In this document: positions 11,011 through 21,821 of the stretch, in pieces
Layout of the letters: each line of letters opens with the position of its first letter
Numbering within the stretch: the stretch's first letter is position 1
Origin: Periglandula ipomoeae IasaF13
Taxonomy: Eukaryota > Ascomycota > Sordariomycetes > Hypocreales > Clavicipitaceae
DNA length: 64,000 bases
Direction of reading: 5' to 3'
Assembly: GCA_000222875.2 (NCBI GenBank)
Contig: AFRD01000135.1
Span: 1 to 64,000, forward strand
Notes under the pieces: model-generated
What the model was told of the DNA's origin: nothing
Databases searched by the model: none
Seen by the model: the letters and a program-made list of their open reading frames with translations, nothing else
Program-made: the position numbers and the translations under genes

Positions 11011-13336
11011 ATGGACCACCACAGCAATGGTGCTTCAAGTAGGGCTGACGGCGAGTCTTCCGAGACGTATCGGAGCGCTTGCCCCGTCCGTGACCACGCT
11101 TGTTGATATGGTTCAGGGCCAAATTGCATCTACCCCAACGCTCTGTAAGTCGTCAATATGTAACAGCGAACCAACAACGACGGTTTTATTGTTCTAATGC
11201 GAATACAGGCCTCCCCATGTTGGCCCCCGTCAGGAAAATTTGAAGAATCGCGTGAATCAGGTCGAGGCTTTGTTCCCTGGAGCATCGAACCCTCCTCGAG
11301 GTTTATCATTATCTCTGAACCAACATCTCAACCCTGAGGCGCAATCCCTCAGTAACCCTACCTGTCATTCTGGCTCTTGGCATAATTTAACGCCTTCTAC
11401 ACAAATTCCTGAAGCCTACCAGCTTGGATACGCAAATGAACAAGACCCAACTCTTTTTGATGCAATCCCCTTGGAGCTCATTCCCCCATTGCCCTCCAAC
11501 GCTGACACCCCGGCGCCTTATAGCGCTTGGTACAGCATGGGCCCTCCAGTGCTACAGGAGCCTCATAACACTTTTCCAATAGGTGAGGTCAGCCCTCTCG
11601 ATAGCAGGCCGCCGCAAATGCAGGTTCAGGGTACCATTGCCCAAGTACCAATACCAAATGGCTCTTCATCGATATATCCTGTTCTGTCGGTCCCTACTAT
11701 CCAATTGTCTCCATCCACGAATGCTATCACGGGCCAAGGATTTTCTTCTTATATGCCTGATGGCTATGACGATTTCAGCACATTCGATCCTAGTAGTCGG
11801 CCACAGGCTAGCTACAACACTGCATTTACCGGGCCATCCACTCCATACACTCGTTCTGAAGCTGGAAACATCACATACAGCGATGCGTACTACTCACAGC
11901 CAGACGCTTTCACTACACTGACTAGTTCACCAGCTTCTCTTCGGCGAACTCAAAGTGTACGAAGTGATAGGAGCAAGCCATTCCACTGGCTTACGCGCGT
12001 CGGCTCACAAATCTCCTCAATTCCGTCTCCGAGCGCATCCGCTACAGCCCCTACTAGTCCGGCTCCTGGTTCAATTTCAAGTCAGCCCAAGAAGGGTAGG
12101 CGCCAAGGTCCTCTTACTCTTGAGGCAAAGGCAAATGCGCGACATAACAGATCGAAGCAGCTTACCTGCTGCAAATGCCAAGCTAGAAAAGTCAAGGTGA
12201 GTTGAAATAGACCTGCCAAGAAATTCTGAGCTATCGAATAACATATTATTTAGTGTTCTCGCCGGGGCAACTCCGAAGCATGCGTGCACTGCATCAAGGA
12301 TGGTGAGCCATGTACACCTTACTACTTCTTCACGAAAATTTGTGAATCAGAAAGCTACCACAAAGGTGATTTATTATACCTCATTGGACAAAGATAGCGT
12401 AAGCTAATATATTTAGGTCAATACCTCGTCAACTGTTTGGCTTTCTTTCCATTACGCTTATTTGTAGGTAGAAATGTCGATTTCGAATCATATCTTCCTT
12501 CAATACAGGCTCGTATGCAAAACTACAACATACGAGTGCAAGTGTCCAAATAGTAGGAATGAGTTTGGTTTAGATCTCTCGGCTTGCTACCATTTATGGC
12601 GAAACGAGATGTCCAAGCATGGGCCCTCTGGCTCCATCGAGGAGTTTGTTGCTGGCTCATCAGAATACGACGACATCAAGCACTATCAGGAAATACTTGA
12701 GTTACCCTTTGTCGGTTGGGAGAAACAGCCTATGTTGGCTTTGCTCTATTTGGACCGCATGTCGAGCGGCCATAAGTTGCTCATGACGCTGAAGTCAAGG
12801 AGGCTGCAACAAAGGATGGCATCTGAGTCCCCCTGTAGCGAGGGAAAGCTATATTTTGTCGCTATGGCTGTTTTCCAACGCTTACGTCACCGCCTGGAAC
12901 TGTTGGCATGCTCTTATCTGCAAAGAGGTTTAACTAACAAGTCAGCGGCAAAGAAGGTGATTGGGAATGAACGCGAGTCTGACATTGAGACTTTGAACTT
13001 CCTAGGAAGCTATTTGCTGTCGCTGCGTCGACGAATCGGTATTTGGAGGCAGAGACAAAATGGCGGAGATGCATTTGCTTATCAGCCTGCCTATCGAGAC
13101 GCCGACCATCAGGCTGTAGCATCTTTGAGTATTGCTACCATCTGTACAGCCACTTCTGTGTTCATCGGGAGCGTCTCCCGGCCAAGATACAACATAGAGT
13201 CTCAATGTGTCAGCAGACTCTTCATCCTGACACTGGGTCACTATTAGAGTATCTGTCAACCGAAAAGGGCAAGGGTGGCTTTGAGACATGGATGGCGAAT
13301 GCCCCAAGATTGAAGGCGTCTGTTGGAGCACAGTGA
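11011..13336 (+). CDS. Zn2Cys6 transcription factor with internal zinc cluster, seven exons
   Basis: A fungal binuclear zinc-cluster regulator, presumably nuclear. My model is 11011..11029, 11117..11144, 11209..12196, 12254..12365, 12468..12512, 12574..13038 and 13113..13336, 1881 nt in total and 626 residues. The zinc cluster crosses the third intron: CCKCQARKVK ends one exon and CSRRGNSEACVHC starts the next. It follows C-x2-C-x6-C-x8-C-x2-C-x6-C at about residues 336-365. The preceding RRQGPLTLEAKANAR is the basic segment typical of the subclass with a mid-protein cluster. The first 330 residues are Ser/Pro/Thr-rich and look disordered. The last 200 residues are probably helical. The two tiny 5' exons are uncertain, because direct read-through from ATG 11011 meets TGA at 11104. 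The 45-nt exon resolves a frame conflict and is better supported. Confidence 0.78.
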
Positions 13337-14075
13337 GAGGGAGTATTACCCGGCAGTTTGATATAAGAAACAGAACGAGCGGCTCGCGCCCATCATTGGT
13401 AGGACATTTTCTCATGAATCATTTCCTAGTGTAACAGTATTAGAAGTACAGGATAGCGAATTTGTCAAAGAATCCGCCCCTCTGAAAATTATCAGGTTTT
13501 GCATGAGTCGCACCTTGTCTCTACTCCCGCCCGTTTGATCATGACACATTGTGAACGAGGTGAACACCTAGATTTCATGATACTTTTTTTTTTGCTATTC
13601 AGTCGAGCTCGACAGTATCGATACATAACAAAACACCGATGACACCATCATTTTATAAAGGGCTGAAAGCGATTCCCATTCTTCAAGGTGTGAAATGACC
13701 AGTATCAATTCCATTGCTCTGCTCCTTCTTTGACGCATGCATTGCATCATCTGGAAACCCTTCTCATCCTTACAAAAGTACATTGGGGAAAACACCGTCG
13801 AAAGCACCTCTCGTGCTCCAATTTCCCAGTTCTCCGCTTCTGCTTTCCCTGTCACAACAGCCTGTCTCAACTGCTCGAATGCTCTCGTTATCGAATGGTA
13901 TTTATTGCGCGCCGTTGAATTCGCGCCATCGCATCAACTTGCACCATGAACATGTTGATGCCTTGTTCCAATTCCTCCAATGTCAGAACCGTCCCGTTTT
14001 GTTTCATTTCTGGATTGCTCTCCGTTTGTTTTTTTTTTTTTTTGTTCCTTTTCGTTTTATGATGTCGGGCTGAAA
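13337..14075. other. Intergenic spacer between convergent genes
   Basis: The 3' ends of the zinc-cluster regulator (plus) and ISU1 (minus) face each other here. It contains T-rich tracts near 13587 and 14031 and no supportable gene. Confidence 0.5.
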
Positions 14076-14879
14076 TCAAGCGGCCTGCTGCATGGTCTCG
14101 CGAATGGTCTTGGCGGTGCCGGCCAGGTCGGTGATCTTGGCCTTGGGGTTCTTGACGTGGTAATCGGCGATGGCGGCTTTGATGGCGTCTTCGGCAAGCA
14201 TGGAGCAGTGCACTGGGTCATGTCAGTCATGGGACGACGCAATAGAGGGAGAGGTGGCGGAATAGCACATACGCTTGACGGGGGGCAGACATAATTCCTT
14301 GGAAATGTCGACGTTGCGGATCTTGGAAGCGTCCTCCACTGCGTTTTGGGTCAGTACGCCGGATGAATTATTCAGAGCGATAAAAGTGCTCCCGTGCGCG
14401 CAATTGCACGCGCTGTGGAAAGAAGAAAACTCACGTCGCATGCCCTTGACCAGCTCGGTCAGATAACTTGAGCTGGCAATGGCGGAGCCGCATCCAAACG
14501 TCTTGAACTTGGCATCGGTGATGGTGCCCGTCGCCTCGTCGACTCGGATCTGCAACTTCATGACATCGCCGCAGGCAGGGGCACCGACGAGTCCAGTGCC
14601 GACAGCAGGATCCTTCTTGTCCATGGACCCTGGGTTTCGGGGTCGGCTGTAGTGGTCGAGCAGTGAAGCACGGAAAGAAACAATGTTAGCTTAGCGTCCA
14701 ATCACATAGCACCGCAATCAAGACGAAATGAAATCCATCATCGTATCGCATGCATGGTGGTTGCTGGTAAATGACTTATCTTTGTCATGGTAAAATCTCC
14801 GACCGGCGATCCGAGGTGCAACAGCTGTAGCGGCGATGGGCGACGGCAGTGCCCGGAATGGCGCTCGTAATGAGAACAT
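14076..14879 (-). CDS. ISU1: Mitochondrial iron-sulfur cluster scaffold Isu1/IscU
   Basis: This protein is the scaffold on which Nfs1, frataxin and ferredoxin assemble [2Fe-2S] clusters in the mitochondrial matrix. Exons are 14780..14879, 14435..14662, 14273..14338 and 14076..14212, 531 nt, 176 residues. Residues 1-29 form an Arg/Ala-rich presequence. The core begins RRFYHDK, joins VLDHYSRPRNPGS, and carries the three cluster ligands in GAPACGD, KTFGCGSAIA and LPPVKLHCSMLAED. LPPVK is the segment bound by the Hsp70 chaperone Ssq1. The first intron, 14663..14779, has AT-AC rather than GT-AG ends. It is the only splice that restores the conserved HDKVLDHYS segment, and the total stays divisible by three. 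The other two introns are ordinary GT-AG. Its product supplies Fe-S proteins such as SDH2 (61101..62079). Confidence 0.95.
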
Positions 14880-15698
14880 GTTAACGGCGGGTATGTGAAT
14901 GAGGTAACTTCCTTCAATCGATACTCGTTGAGGTTTGCGAAGCGAAAGTTGTTTGTGTCGAAAAAGGTTAAGTATGAGGAAAGAGGGAAGATGAGGGACG
15001 TAATGTCGAAAATGGATGATGGATGAATGTGAGATTGATGCGAGAGGGTGGCGACGTCGGGGCAGCCAGCGAGCAAAAAAGATGGGGATTGAGCCGGGGG
15101 CCTAGCGAAACGTAATGAGAGCATAAAATTATTACTTATCAATCCAAATCCATATGCTCTGTTTCTGCGCCACAGATTCAATCGCCGGCGCCACAGCTGG
15201 GACGTCTGTGGTTAAAAGCAGCGCTGCTATTGCCGAGTGTCGAGCGTCGGGTTTGGGTGTGGGCATGTGCTTGCTTGGCGTGAAAAGTGGGTCGTGTTAT
15301 CAATCGCTGGTGAGAGCGCCGGCGAGGAAGGAGCAGCCCACAGCAGAGGGAGATCACAAGAATTCGGTCATATCGACCCTTGACTCCATATTGGGCTAGG
15401 TACTTATTTATTTACACCTAGATATCAAAATTTACCTCTCATATGCCTTAAATGATTTTTGTATATATTACGATATTTTCTCTAGAAAGAAGAGTGCAGC
15501 ACATCACCTGTATACCGGTTTCTCACGTTTGTTCCTCACTTCGCTCCTGCCATATCATCCACCTTTCACGTACCGAACACATTTCAAATAGTTCGCCGAA
15601 CCTAGACGACGATGAATTTGCAGATTATATCTAACCAAGCTTTTTTATGTCCTCTCAGAGTCAATCATCATCTTGGCCATGCCCACACTCGTCGCACT
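14880..15698. other. Intergenic: ISU1 promoter and methyltransferase 3' flank
   Basis: An 819-bp spacer. Short open frames here have no family features. I see no other element. Confidence 0.45.
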
Positions 15699-16745
15699 TC
15701 ACGCATGTTCCAGTTCGAAAATGACCGACAAGGACTGGTCATGGATCAGATGCTTCTTCACACATCGCCAGCCGCCCTCGCCAAAAACCTCATCCCACTC
15801 ATCCAGCGTGGGCAGATAAACACCCATCATTGCGTGCGCCGTTTCAAATGCCAAGGTAAAGATCGGTAGATCAAATTCATTGGCCGGGTGCTTTGGGGGC
15901 TCGCCCTTTCCACGCGAGTTCAAGAGGATGCGCACCGTATCACCCAGCAGGAAACGTCGAACTTTGGGGCAGGCCTCTCGCAGACACTTCAGTGTCTTGA
16001 CACAGTTTTCCCGTGGCCAAAAGTCGTGCCCCATCATGAAGCAAGTGAGCAAGTCGACCTCGGCGAATTCACCTCTATACGCCATCGCAGTTGCATCACC
16101 TTCTACGAAAGAAAGACGATCAGACATGCCACGCTCGGCGCATTCGGCCATAGCCACTTTGAGAGACGGCGTGGCGACGTCTACTCCAAGACCGTTGACT
16201 CCTGGGTACCGGCGAAGTATTTCCATCAGTCGCTCACCACTGCCGCAACCCAAATCGAGGACTGAATTGAATTGGAAGTCGATGCCCCCCATAGCAGTCC
16301 AGAATGTGGGATCAAAGAATTCATGGTTGATTTCGCGGCATGCAAAGGCAATTGCTGCTGGATCTCGAGTGTGGCCGTGGAAGTCTCCGACGCGATTCTT
16401 GTTTCGTGCAACAGTGTGCATCTTTGTGAATAATCCGCCTGAGCCTAAGAAGGCCCAATGGAAAATCGACTTCCTCTTGTAGGCTTCATCAAACAGACGC
16501 CCGGCAACAATTACTCCATTTTCTCGCGCGAAAACGTCAACGATGACAAGAGCAGTGATCATGGCTTCAACTGAACCGGCATCCAGATCACGACTCTTGA
16601 CAAACTTCTGGGGACTGAGGATTTTGTTGTTCATGACTTCGTCCATTATGCCGAGCTCCCATGCGGCGCCAATGGCTGGGGCGGCAATTGCCGCGTTGAA
16701 GATGGCTGTGACGCCACGTTCCGAGTCGACCGCCAGTGAGCCCAT
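15699..16745 (-). CDS. SAM-dependent class I methyltransferase
   Basis: A single exon of 348 residues. The N-terminal part (about residues 1-120) is helical and resembles the dimerisation region of small-molecule methyltransferases: FNAAIAAPAIGAAWELGIMD, then FVKSRDLDAGSVEAMI. The Rossmann core follows. VLDLGCGSGERLMEIL at about residues 165-180 is motif I for SAM binding, GLGVDVATPSL is motif II, and FVEGDATAM is the adenine-contacting acidic region. FAEVDLLTCFMMGHDF is the region after motif III. The C-terminus contains ETAHAMMGVYLPTLDEW. The substrate cannot be read from sequence; this type often acts in secondary metabolism, but no backbone synthase is nearby. It is transcribed away from the glutamine-synthetase-like gene across about 1.4 kb. 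Confidence 0.85.
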   Translation of the reverse strand: MGSLAVDSERGVTAIFNAAIAAPAIGAAWELGIMDEVMNNKILSPQKFVKSRDLDAGSVEAMITALVIVDVFARENGVIVAGRLFDEAYKRKSIFHWAFLGSGGLFTKMHTVARNKNRVGDFHGHTRDPAAIAFACREINHEFFDPTFWTAMGGIDFQFNSVLDLGCGSGERLMEILRRYPGVNGLGVDVATPSLKVAMAECAERGMSDRLSFVEGDATAMAYRGEFAEVDLLTCFMMGHDFWPRENCVKTLKCLREACPKVRRFLLGDTVRILLNSRGKGEPPKHPANEFDLPIFTLAFETAHAMMGVYLPTLDEWDEVFGEGGWRCVKKHLIHDQSLSVIFELEHA

Positions 16746-18121
16746 TCTGCTAGCTTTCCTTGTCGATCTCTTTTGTTCTTCTTCTGTTGTGCAGAGGCTG
16801 GAAGGCGATATCTTCGATGACAGCTACTGGAGGATAATCGGAGGATCTTTGATCGGTGATTGTAAGAACAAAGCAGATCCTTTGCAGTCAGATATTTGCA
16901 AAGAACTCGGGACATATGTGCTAACCATCTATAAATACTCTTTCGTTACTTTTCAAGATCTACTTCTCCCCCTTCTTTAGTCAAGCCCAAAGATAGCATT
17001 TGGAAGTTGTAATGTGCAGAACGTGGCTGGCTCAGAACGCTCGTTCGGGAAGGCACAGGGAGCACAAATGCATCCACAATCAAAAAAGTGTCGTTAACAA
17101 GCTCGGGAATGTCACAACTGCCGAGTCACTCGATAGCGGTTCAAGCTACATATATCTCGTCTTCAAGCGCTCCTTGGCGGTCCGCGAGGTCTCGCAGGCG
17201 ATCAAGATGCGCTTAGTACTACTGCCCGACAACAAAGCCAGACGGCTTATTCCATGCTTCGAAATCAGCTATAAAACCACGAAATCTGCAGTTTCACTCT
17301 TGTTCTCTGTTCGACCAGCGAGAAGGTAATCCTGAATATCGACGTGGTGATGGCCCGATTCGATGTCAGTGTGACAAGTCACCGACAGCACATGTCTCGC
17401 CGGCCTCATTTTTTATCACGCTGATCTAGAGTTCTCGCACTCGGAGAGAACATATGGCCAAATATAGGAAGCCGGGGAGCCAGGGGCTCTGTGCCGCCCA
17501 GGAAGCGGTGCAGAGTACGCAGTGCTACAAGATCCATGGTTCTCGATCACATCCTTTGAAACGCGCAAGCGTGGCAGGAGTCAGCGCAGCAAACAAGCTT
17601 GTTCGGGAATGGGCGATAGACATCCACATACCATCATGACCAAACGACGACGCTTTCAAATCTCCTGGTGGATCAAACGATGCAGATGCGCAGGGAAGCT
17701 GCATTCAAAACTTGCATGACCATATCTCTCTTATATCGTCAGCAGAGATATGGATCGTACAGAATACGGTATCTACTCAGCATGCAGCGTTCAATGCCGG
17801 CATTGAACTTTTACGCAGCGGAACACAGTTTAGACGTTACACAATGATGAGCCTTTAGGGCAGGGAGGGGCTGTTTTGGCCCAGAGCTCACTCGTCTTCG
17901 GGCAAAAGTCGGTGTAGATACGTGCTATCCGTGTAACCATGCTGGCTCGAATTCAACCCAACTAATTCGAGGGCCTATCTGTCAGACTGCAGACGACAGA
18001 CCAGATCTAGTTCCGCCTTGTCTTCTCTTTTCATCCTGCCGCAACTTTGTCTCCGTTCATAGCTCTTTTCAAACTTCTTCCGTAACCGACCACGCCAAGA
18101 AAAACGGCCTCACTTTGCGAA
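16746..18121. other. Divergent intergenic region
   Basis: The shared upstream region of the methyltransferase (minus) and the glutamine-synthetase-like gene (plus), nearly 1.4 kb. Frames of up to 109 codons (17000..17329 plus) show no family features. No palindromic operator stands out. Confidence 0.45.
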
Positions 18122-19479
18122 ATGCCGCCCTCACAAACTCATAGCGACAAAATGTCAAATGACCACCTTGATGCCAACACTGATAGCGACGGCGGTGCTA
18201 TCCTCGAAGCCTTCCTTGCCCGCAACCCCGAGGTGCGATTCATCCGACTTCAATGGCAGGATCTAGCAGGTCTGCTGCGGGCTCGAGTTGTACCGGTTGA
18301 CATCGCTGTGTCTTTAGCCAAGGGACTTACAAGACTAGTCTTGAGCCCTGTTTCGCTCAACTTGACCGCTGAAAATAGCATGATACCAGCCGGAAACCTA
18401 ATCGGCGGAGACGTAGGGTCTCCGGATTGGAACTCTTTGCGGACGCGGAGGACACTGGATCCCCTCTATGCAACAGTCATGTGTCGCATCGGGTCGTTTA
18501 CGCCAGAACGTCCCGAGCCAAACGAGAATCGATGTCCTCGACGGGCATTGATTGACATCGTCGAGCAAGCAGAGCGTCAATTCCACCTACGTTTCCTGGT
18601 CGGGTTTGAAGTAGAATTCGAAGTACTCAAGGCCAATGCCGATGGCAAGCTAGTTCCATATAGCGAGGGACTCGGAAGAGGGTCGATATGTGGTCTCCGC
18701 GATGCTTCGTATCCCTTCGTGGAGGAAGCGGTCCAGACTCTTCTCGAGGCCGGTGTTGGAATAGAAGCATTTCATACAGAGGGTCGGACCGGACAATACG
18801 AGTTCTGCTTAGCACCGCGATCTGCGATTGAGGCCGTGGATGAGCTGGTAGCCGTGCAAGATACTCTCAAAGAAGTCTTCTCGCGCCATGGTCTCATCGC
18901 CACCATGTTTCCTCGGCCTGTTCCCTCCCAACCAGAATCTATTGGCCAGCACACACACGTGTCAATCAATCGAACAGACCTTGAGAAACTGTTTCTAGCT
19001 GGCATTTTGAAGTTCTTGCCAGCTCTCTTCTCTCTCTATCTTCCCTATGAATTTTCTTACGAGAGGCTCAAGCCAGGACAGGCTGGACAATTTGTGAGCT
19101 GGGCACGGGTGACCGACGAGGTCCAATACGTCGAATCAAGCCCAGGTACTGGGAAATTCGTTGCGTAGACGGCACAACAAACATGTATTTGTGCCTCGCT
19201 GCGACACTGAGCGCTGGGTTGATTGGATGCCAGACGCAGGAACCGTTGCTTCTCCCGGACCGTGGTTTTGGTCGAGAAAGTAATGACGGAGAAGGGCTGC
19301 CACTTCCTCGAAACCTCGAAGAGGGACTTGTTCAGCTAGGCGAGCAGCACAAACCTCTAGAGGCAATGATGAACAACGAGATTCTCCAGCACTACTCGGA
19401 TGTGAAGCGACACGAGATGCTGATGCTACGAGAGATGGCCACTGAAGATGCGAGGGCGTGGTTGACAAAGATTTTCTAG
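18122..19479 (+). CDS. Glutamine-synthetase-like (FluG/GlnA-type) protein, frame interrupted
   Basis: It resembles fungal glutamine-synthetase-fold proteins of the FluG C-terminal or gamma-glutamyl-ligase type, which activate a glutamate carboxylate with ATP. The N-terminal beta-grasp region contains FIRLQWQDLAGLLRARVVP at about residues 40-58. The catalytic part contains FLVGFEVEFEVL (glutamate metal ligands), TGQYEFCLAP and then ESIGQHTHVSI, the histidine that contacts ATP. The first frame ends at 19168, but the conserved sequence continues in another frame as GDRRGPIRRIKPRYWEIRCV, then VDGTTNMYLCLAATLSAGL, to the stop at 19479. One base seems missing from the G run at 19101-19103. The alternative is a 47-bp GTGAGC...AAG intron at 19094..19140, which keeps frame but deletes the conserved WG..RR.PIR segment. 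Start at 18122, with a second Met ten residues later. Confidence 0.75.
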
Positions 19480-20585
19480 ATGGTAGAGCAAGTACGGAGG
19501 GACGGCTGGATGTATGCTCCATTGGGAAGAAGTTCGCTTCATTCTTTCAGACACGAGATAGACGGGTAGAAAACGTTTCGCAACCACCTGCGCTGAGCTC
19601 TGTTCTGTCGCGAGACTTGGCATGCGACTTCAAATCTGTTTTGCACGACATTTTCACACATCTTCGTCTCGTGTAGCTACAAAGTGCTACTATTTCTGAA
19701 ACGCGCACCTGCACTCTGTGCAGTGAACTACTGTTCCTTCTAGGGGTACGACATTGAGGTGTGGAAGCACCCGGTTTGAGGCGGAGGAACATGAATGCCC
19801 GTGGTGAGAACTGTATTTGGGAGTTCAACACATCTATCATCACCCATGGCACAGCGGTGTGCTCATGTTGCATCACCCTTTCTAGTTTCTAGCTCTGCCG
19901 CGGCTGCCGTGCTTTACCAAACCGAACACTGGTCTTCGACCATCGATGTCGCCGTGCGTTGTAGCTCCGCAGGATGATAACTTCCTGGATGCGCATGAGT
20001 GTGACCCGTGCGGCAGTGGCTGTTCGTGTTACACAGCTCCTCACGCAGAGTAAGGGGATATGAATCACGGAGTTCATGATGGGGGCTATGCACGCGCAGA
20101 GGCAGCTTTGCCAATCATTATGACTGAATTAAGGCCGGACGAATTTATCACTTCACCGCCTCTCCTGCATTTTCAGGACGACAGGGAAGTCGTAGTGACT
20201 CCGATGTTGCAACGAGTGCCTCCTTGGGCCGGGGAGTGCGAGATTCGGGAACCGAGAGAACTTGGTGGCGTCGGCATCACAGACACTCGTACAGATATTA
20301 TGTGCTCTGCATGTCTGTTCCAAGAAAATTGACGAAGAGTACTTTGGATGTCCTCATCTGGCGAATGTCTCGCATGGTGAGCATTTATATTACTAAGTCG
20401 GTGCTGGTTCTCGCCTTTTCACCCTCCACAAAGTCCACAAAGCTCGTTCGCTCACGGCGGCCAATTTGAAGCAGAAGTTACGTAGCCGAGATGATGAACG
20501 CCACTATCCATCAAGGTGAAGAGACAAATTGATAAATTTTCTGACAACGAGACTGATTTTGGACCAGATCTACGAGCCTGACACG
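19480..20585. other. Intergenic: aminotransferase promoter
   Basis: About 1.1 kb between two plus-strand genes. Scattered frames of 60-109 codons have no recognisable features. Nothing else is seen. Confidence 0.45.
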
Positions 20586-21821
20586 ATGAGTGAGTCTGAA
20601 TTTCCGCCGCCTCCTGTGGCAGGCATCGACTGGTCTTCTTTAGGCTTTGATCTCAAGGAAGGTATTCACGAAACTTCTACTCACCATGCAATGATAGTGT
20701 CAGATAGTTAATCAGATACTGTTAACTTTACAGTCCACGGCCACATTGAATCAACATACTCGGAGACGACGAAAGAGTGGACGCAGCTGCGCTTCGTCAG
20801 AGATCCATACGTCCGCGTTCATGGCATGGCAACAGGACTGAACTATGGCCATCAGACATCCGAAGGCATCAAGGCCTTCCGCGGACCCGGTGACGAGCAG
20901 ATTTCTATTTTTCGGCCCGACCGTAATGCTCTGCGAATGCAGCACTCGGCCGAGGTTGCTTCACTACCAATTGTCCCGAAAGACTTGTTCGTCCGAGCTT
21001 GTCGAGCCGCTGTTGCTCTCAACGCAGAGTTTGTGCCGCTTCATGAATCTGGAGCGGCGCTGTATCTGCGGCCGCAACTATACGGCTCGGGAGGCCAATT
21101 GCCTCTCTCCCCGCCTGCTGAGCACAAATTCTGTGTTTTCGCAATGCCAACGGGGACTATCCACGGCCTCAGGCCTCTGAAAGCCGTGATTCTAGATGAG
21201 TTTGATCGCACAGCGCCCAACGGGGTGGGCCACGCAAAACTAGGAGGCAACTACGCGCCCGTTATGCGGTGGACCAACAAAGCTCGTCAGGAGGGCTACG
21301 GTCTCACACTTCATCTAGACAGTGCCAAGCACGAGGAAATAGATGAGTTCAGCACCGCCGGTTTCGTTGGGATTCAGGACGACGGCGTAGGTGGTATCAC
21401 GGTCGTGGTGCCCGACTCCAAATGCATCATCGAGAGCATCACCAGCGATAGCGTGGTGGTACTCGCTCGGAGCTTCGGCTGGAAGGCGGAAAAGAGACCG
21501 GTCAAGTACACTGAGCTACCGAGCTTCTCTGAAGTCGTTGCCGTTGGGACAGCGGCTGGGTTACTGCCTGTGCGATCTATCACGCGGCGCATGTTCTTGG
21601 GGCAGTTGCCGCCTGGGCCACGCGTGACGTCTGACGAAGTGTCTGAGACGGTGACGTATATGCCTGAATCGCAGACTTGCGCGGGACCTGTTTGCTTGAA
21701 GCTTCAGGGGCAGCTGAAGGCTGTTCAGCAGGGCAGGGTGGATGATGAGTTTGGTTGGAGATGCGTCGTGACGGCAGATGATACGGAGGTTGACGGGAGC
21801 GGAGATGCAAACGAGTCTTAG
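20586..21821 (+). CDS. Branched-chain-type aminotransferase (class IV, PLP-dependent)
   Basis: Two exons, 20586..20661 and 20734..21821, are joined across a 72-bp GTATTC...CAG intron, giving 387 residues. It transfers an amino group between a branched or hydrophobic amino acid and 2-oxoglutarate. Landmarks: LNYGHQTSEGIKAFRG near residue 70, YLRPQLYGSG, and HAKLGGNYAPVMRW, whose lysine should carry the PLP Schiff base. Next is IDEFSTAGFVGI, with the glutamate expected to contact the PLP ring nitrogen, and AAGLLPVRSITRR near the C-terminus. The absence of a mitochondrial presequence and the divergent sequence resemble the TOXF-like aminotransferases of fungal secondary metabolism more than the housekeeping BAT1/BAT2 enzymes. 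That placement is by recollection. The C-terminal DDTEVDGSGDANES tail is acidic and probably disordered. Confidence 0.88.

Noticed and set aside
14683..14779. A GT-AG alternative for the first ISU1 intron, using GTCATT (14775) to CTAAG (about 14689)
   Set aside because: It gives the wrong phase for the conserved LDHYS segment and leads into a TAA, so the AT-AC cut is preferred.
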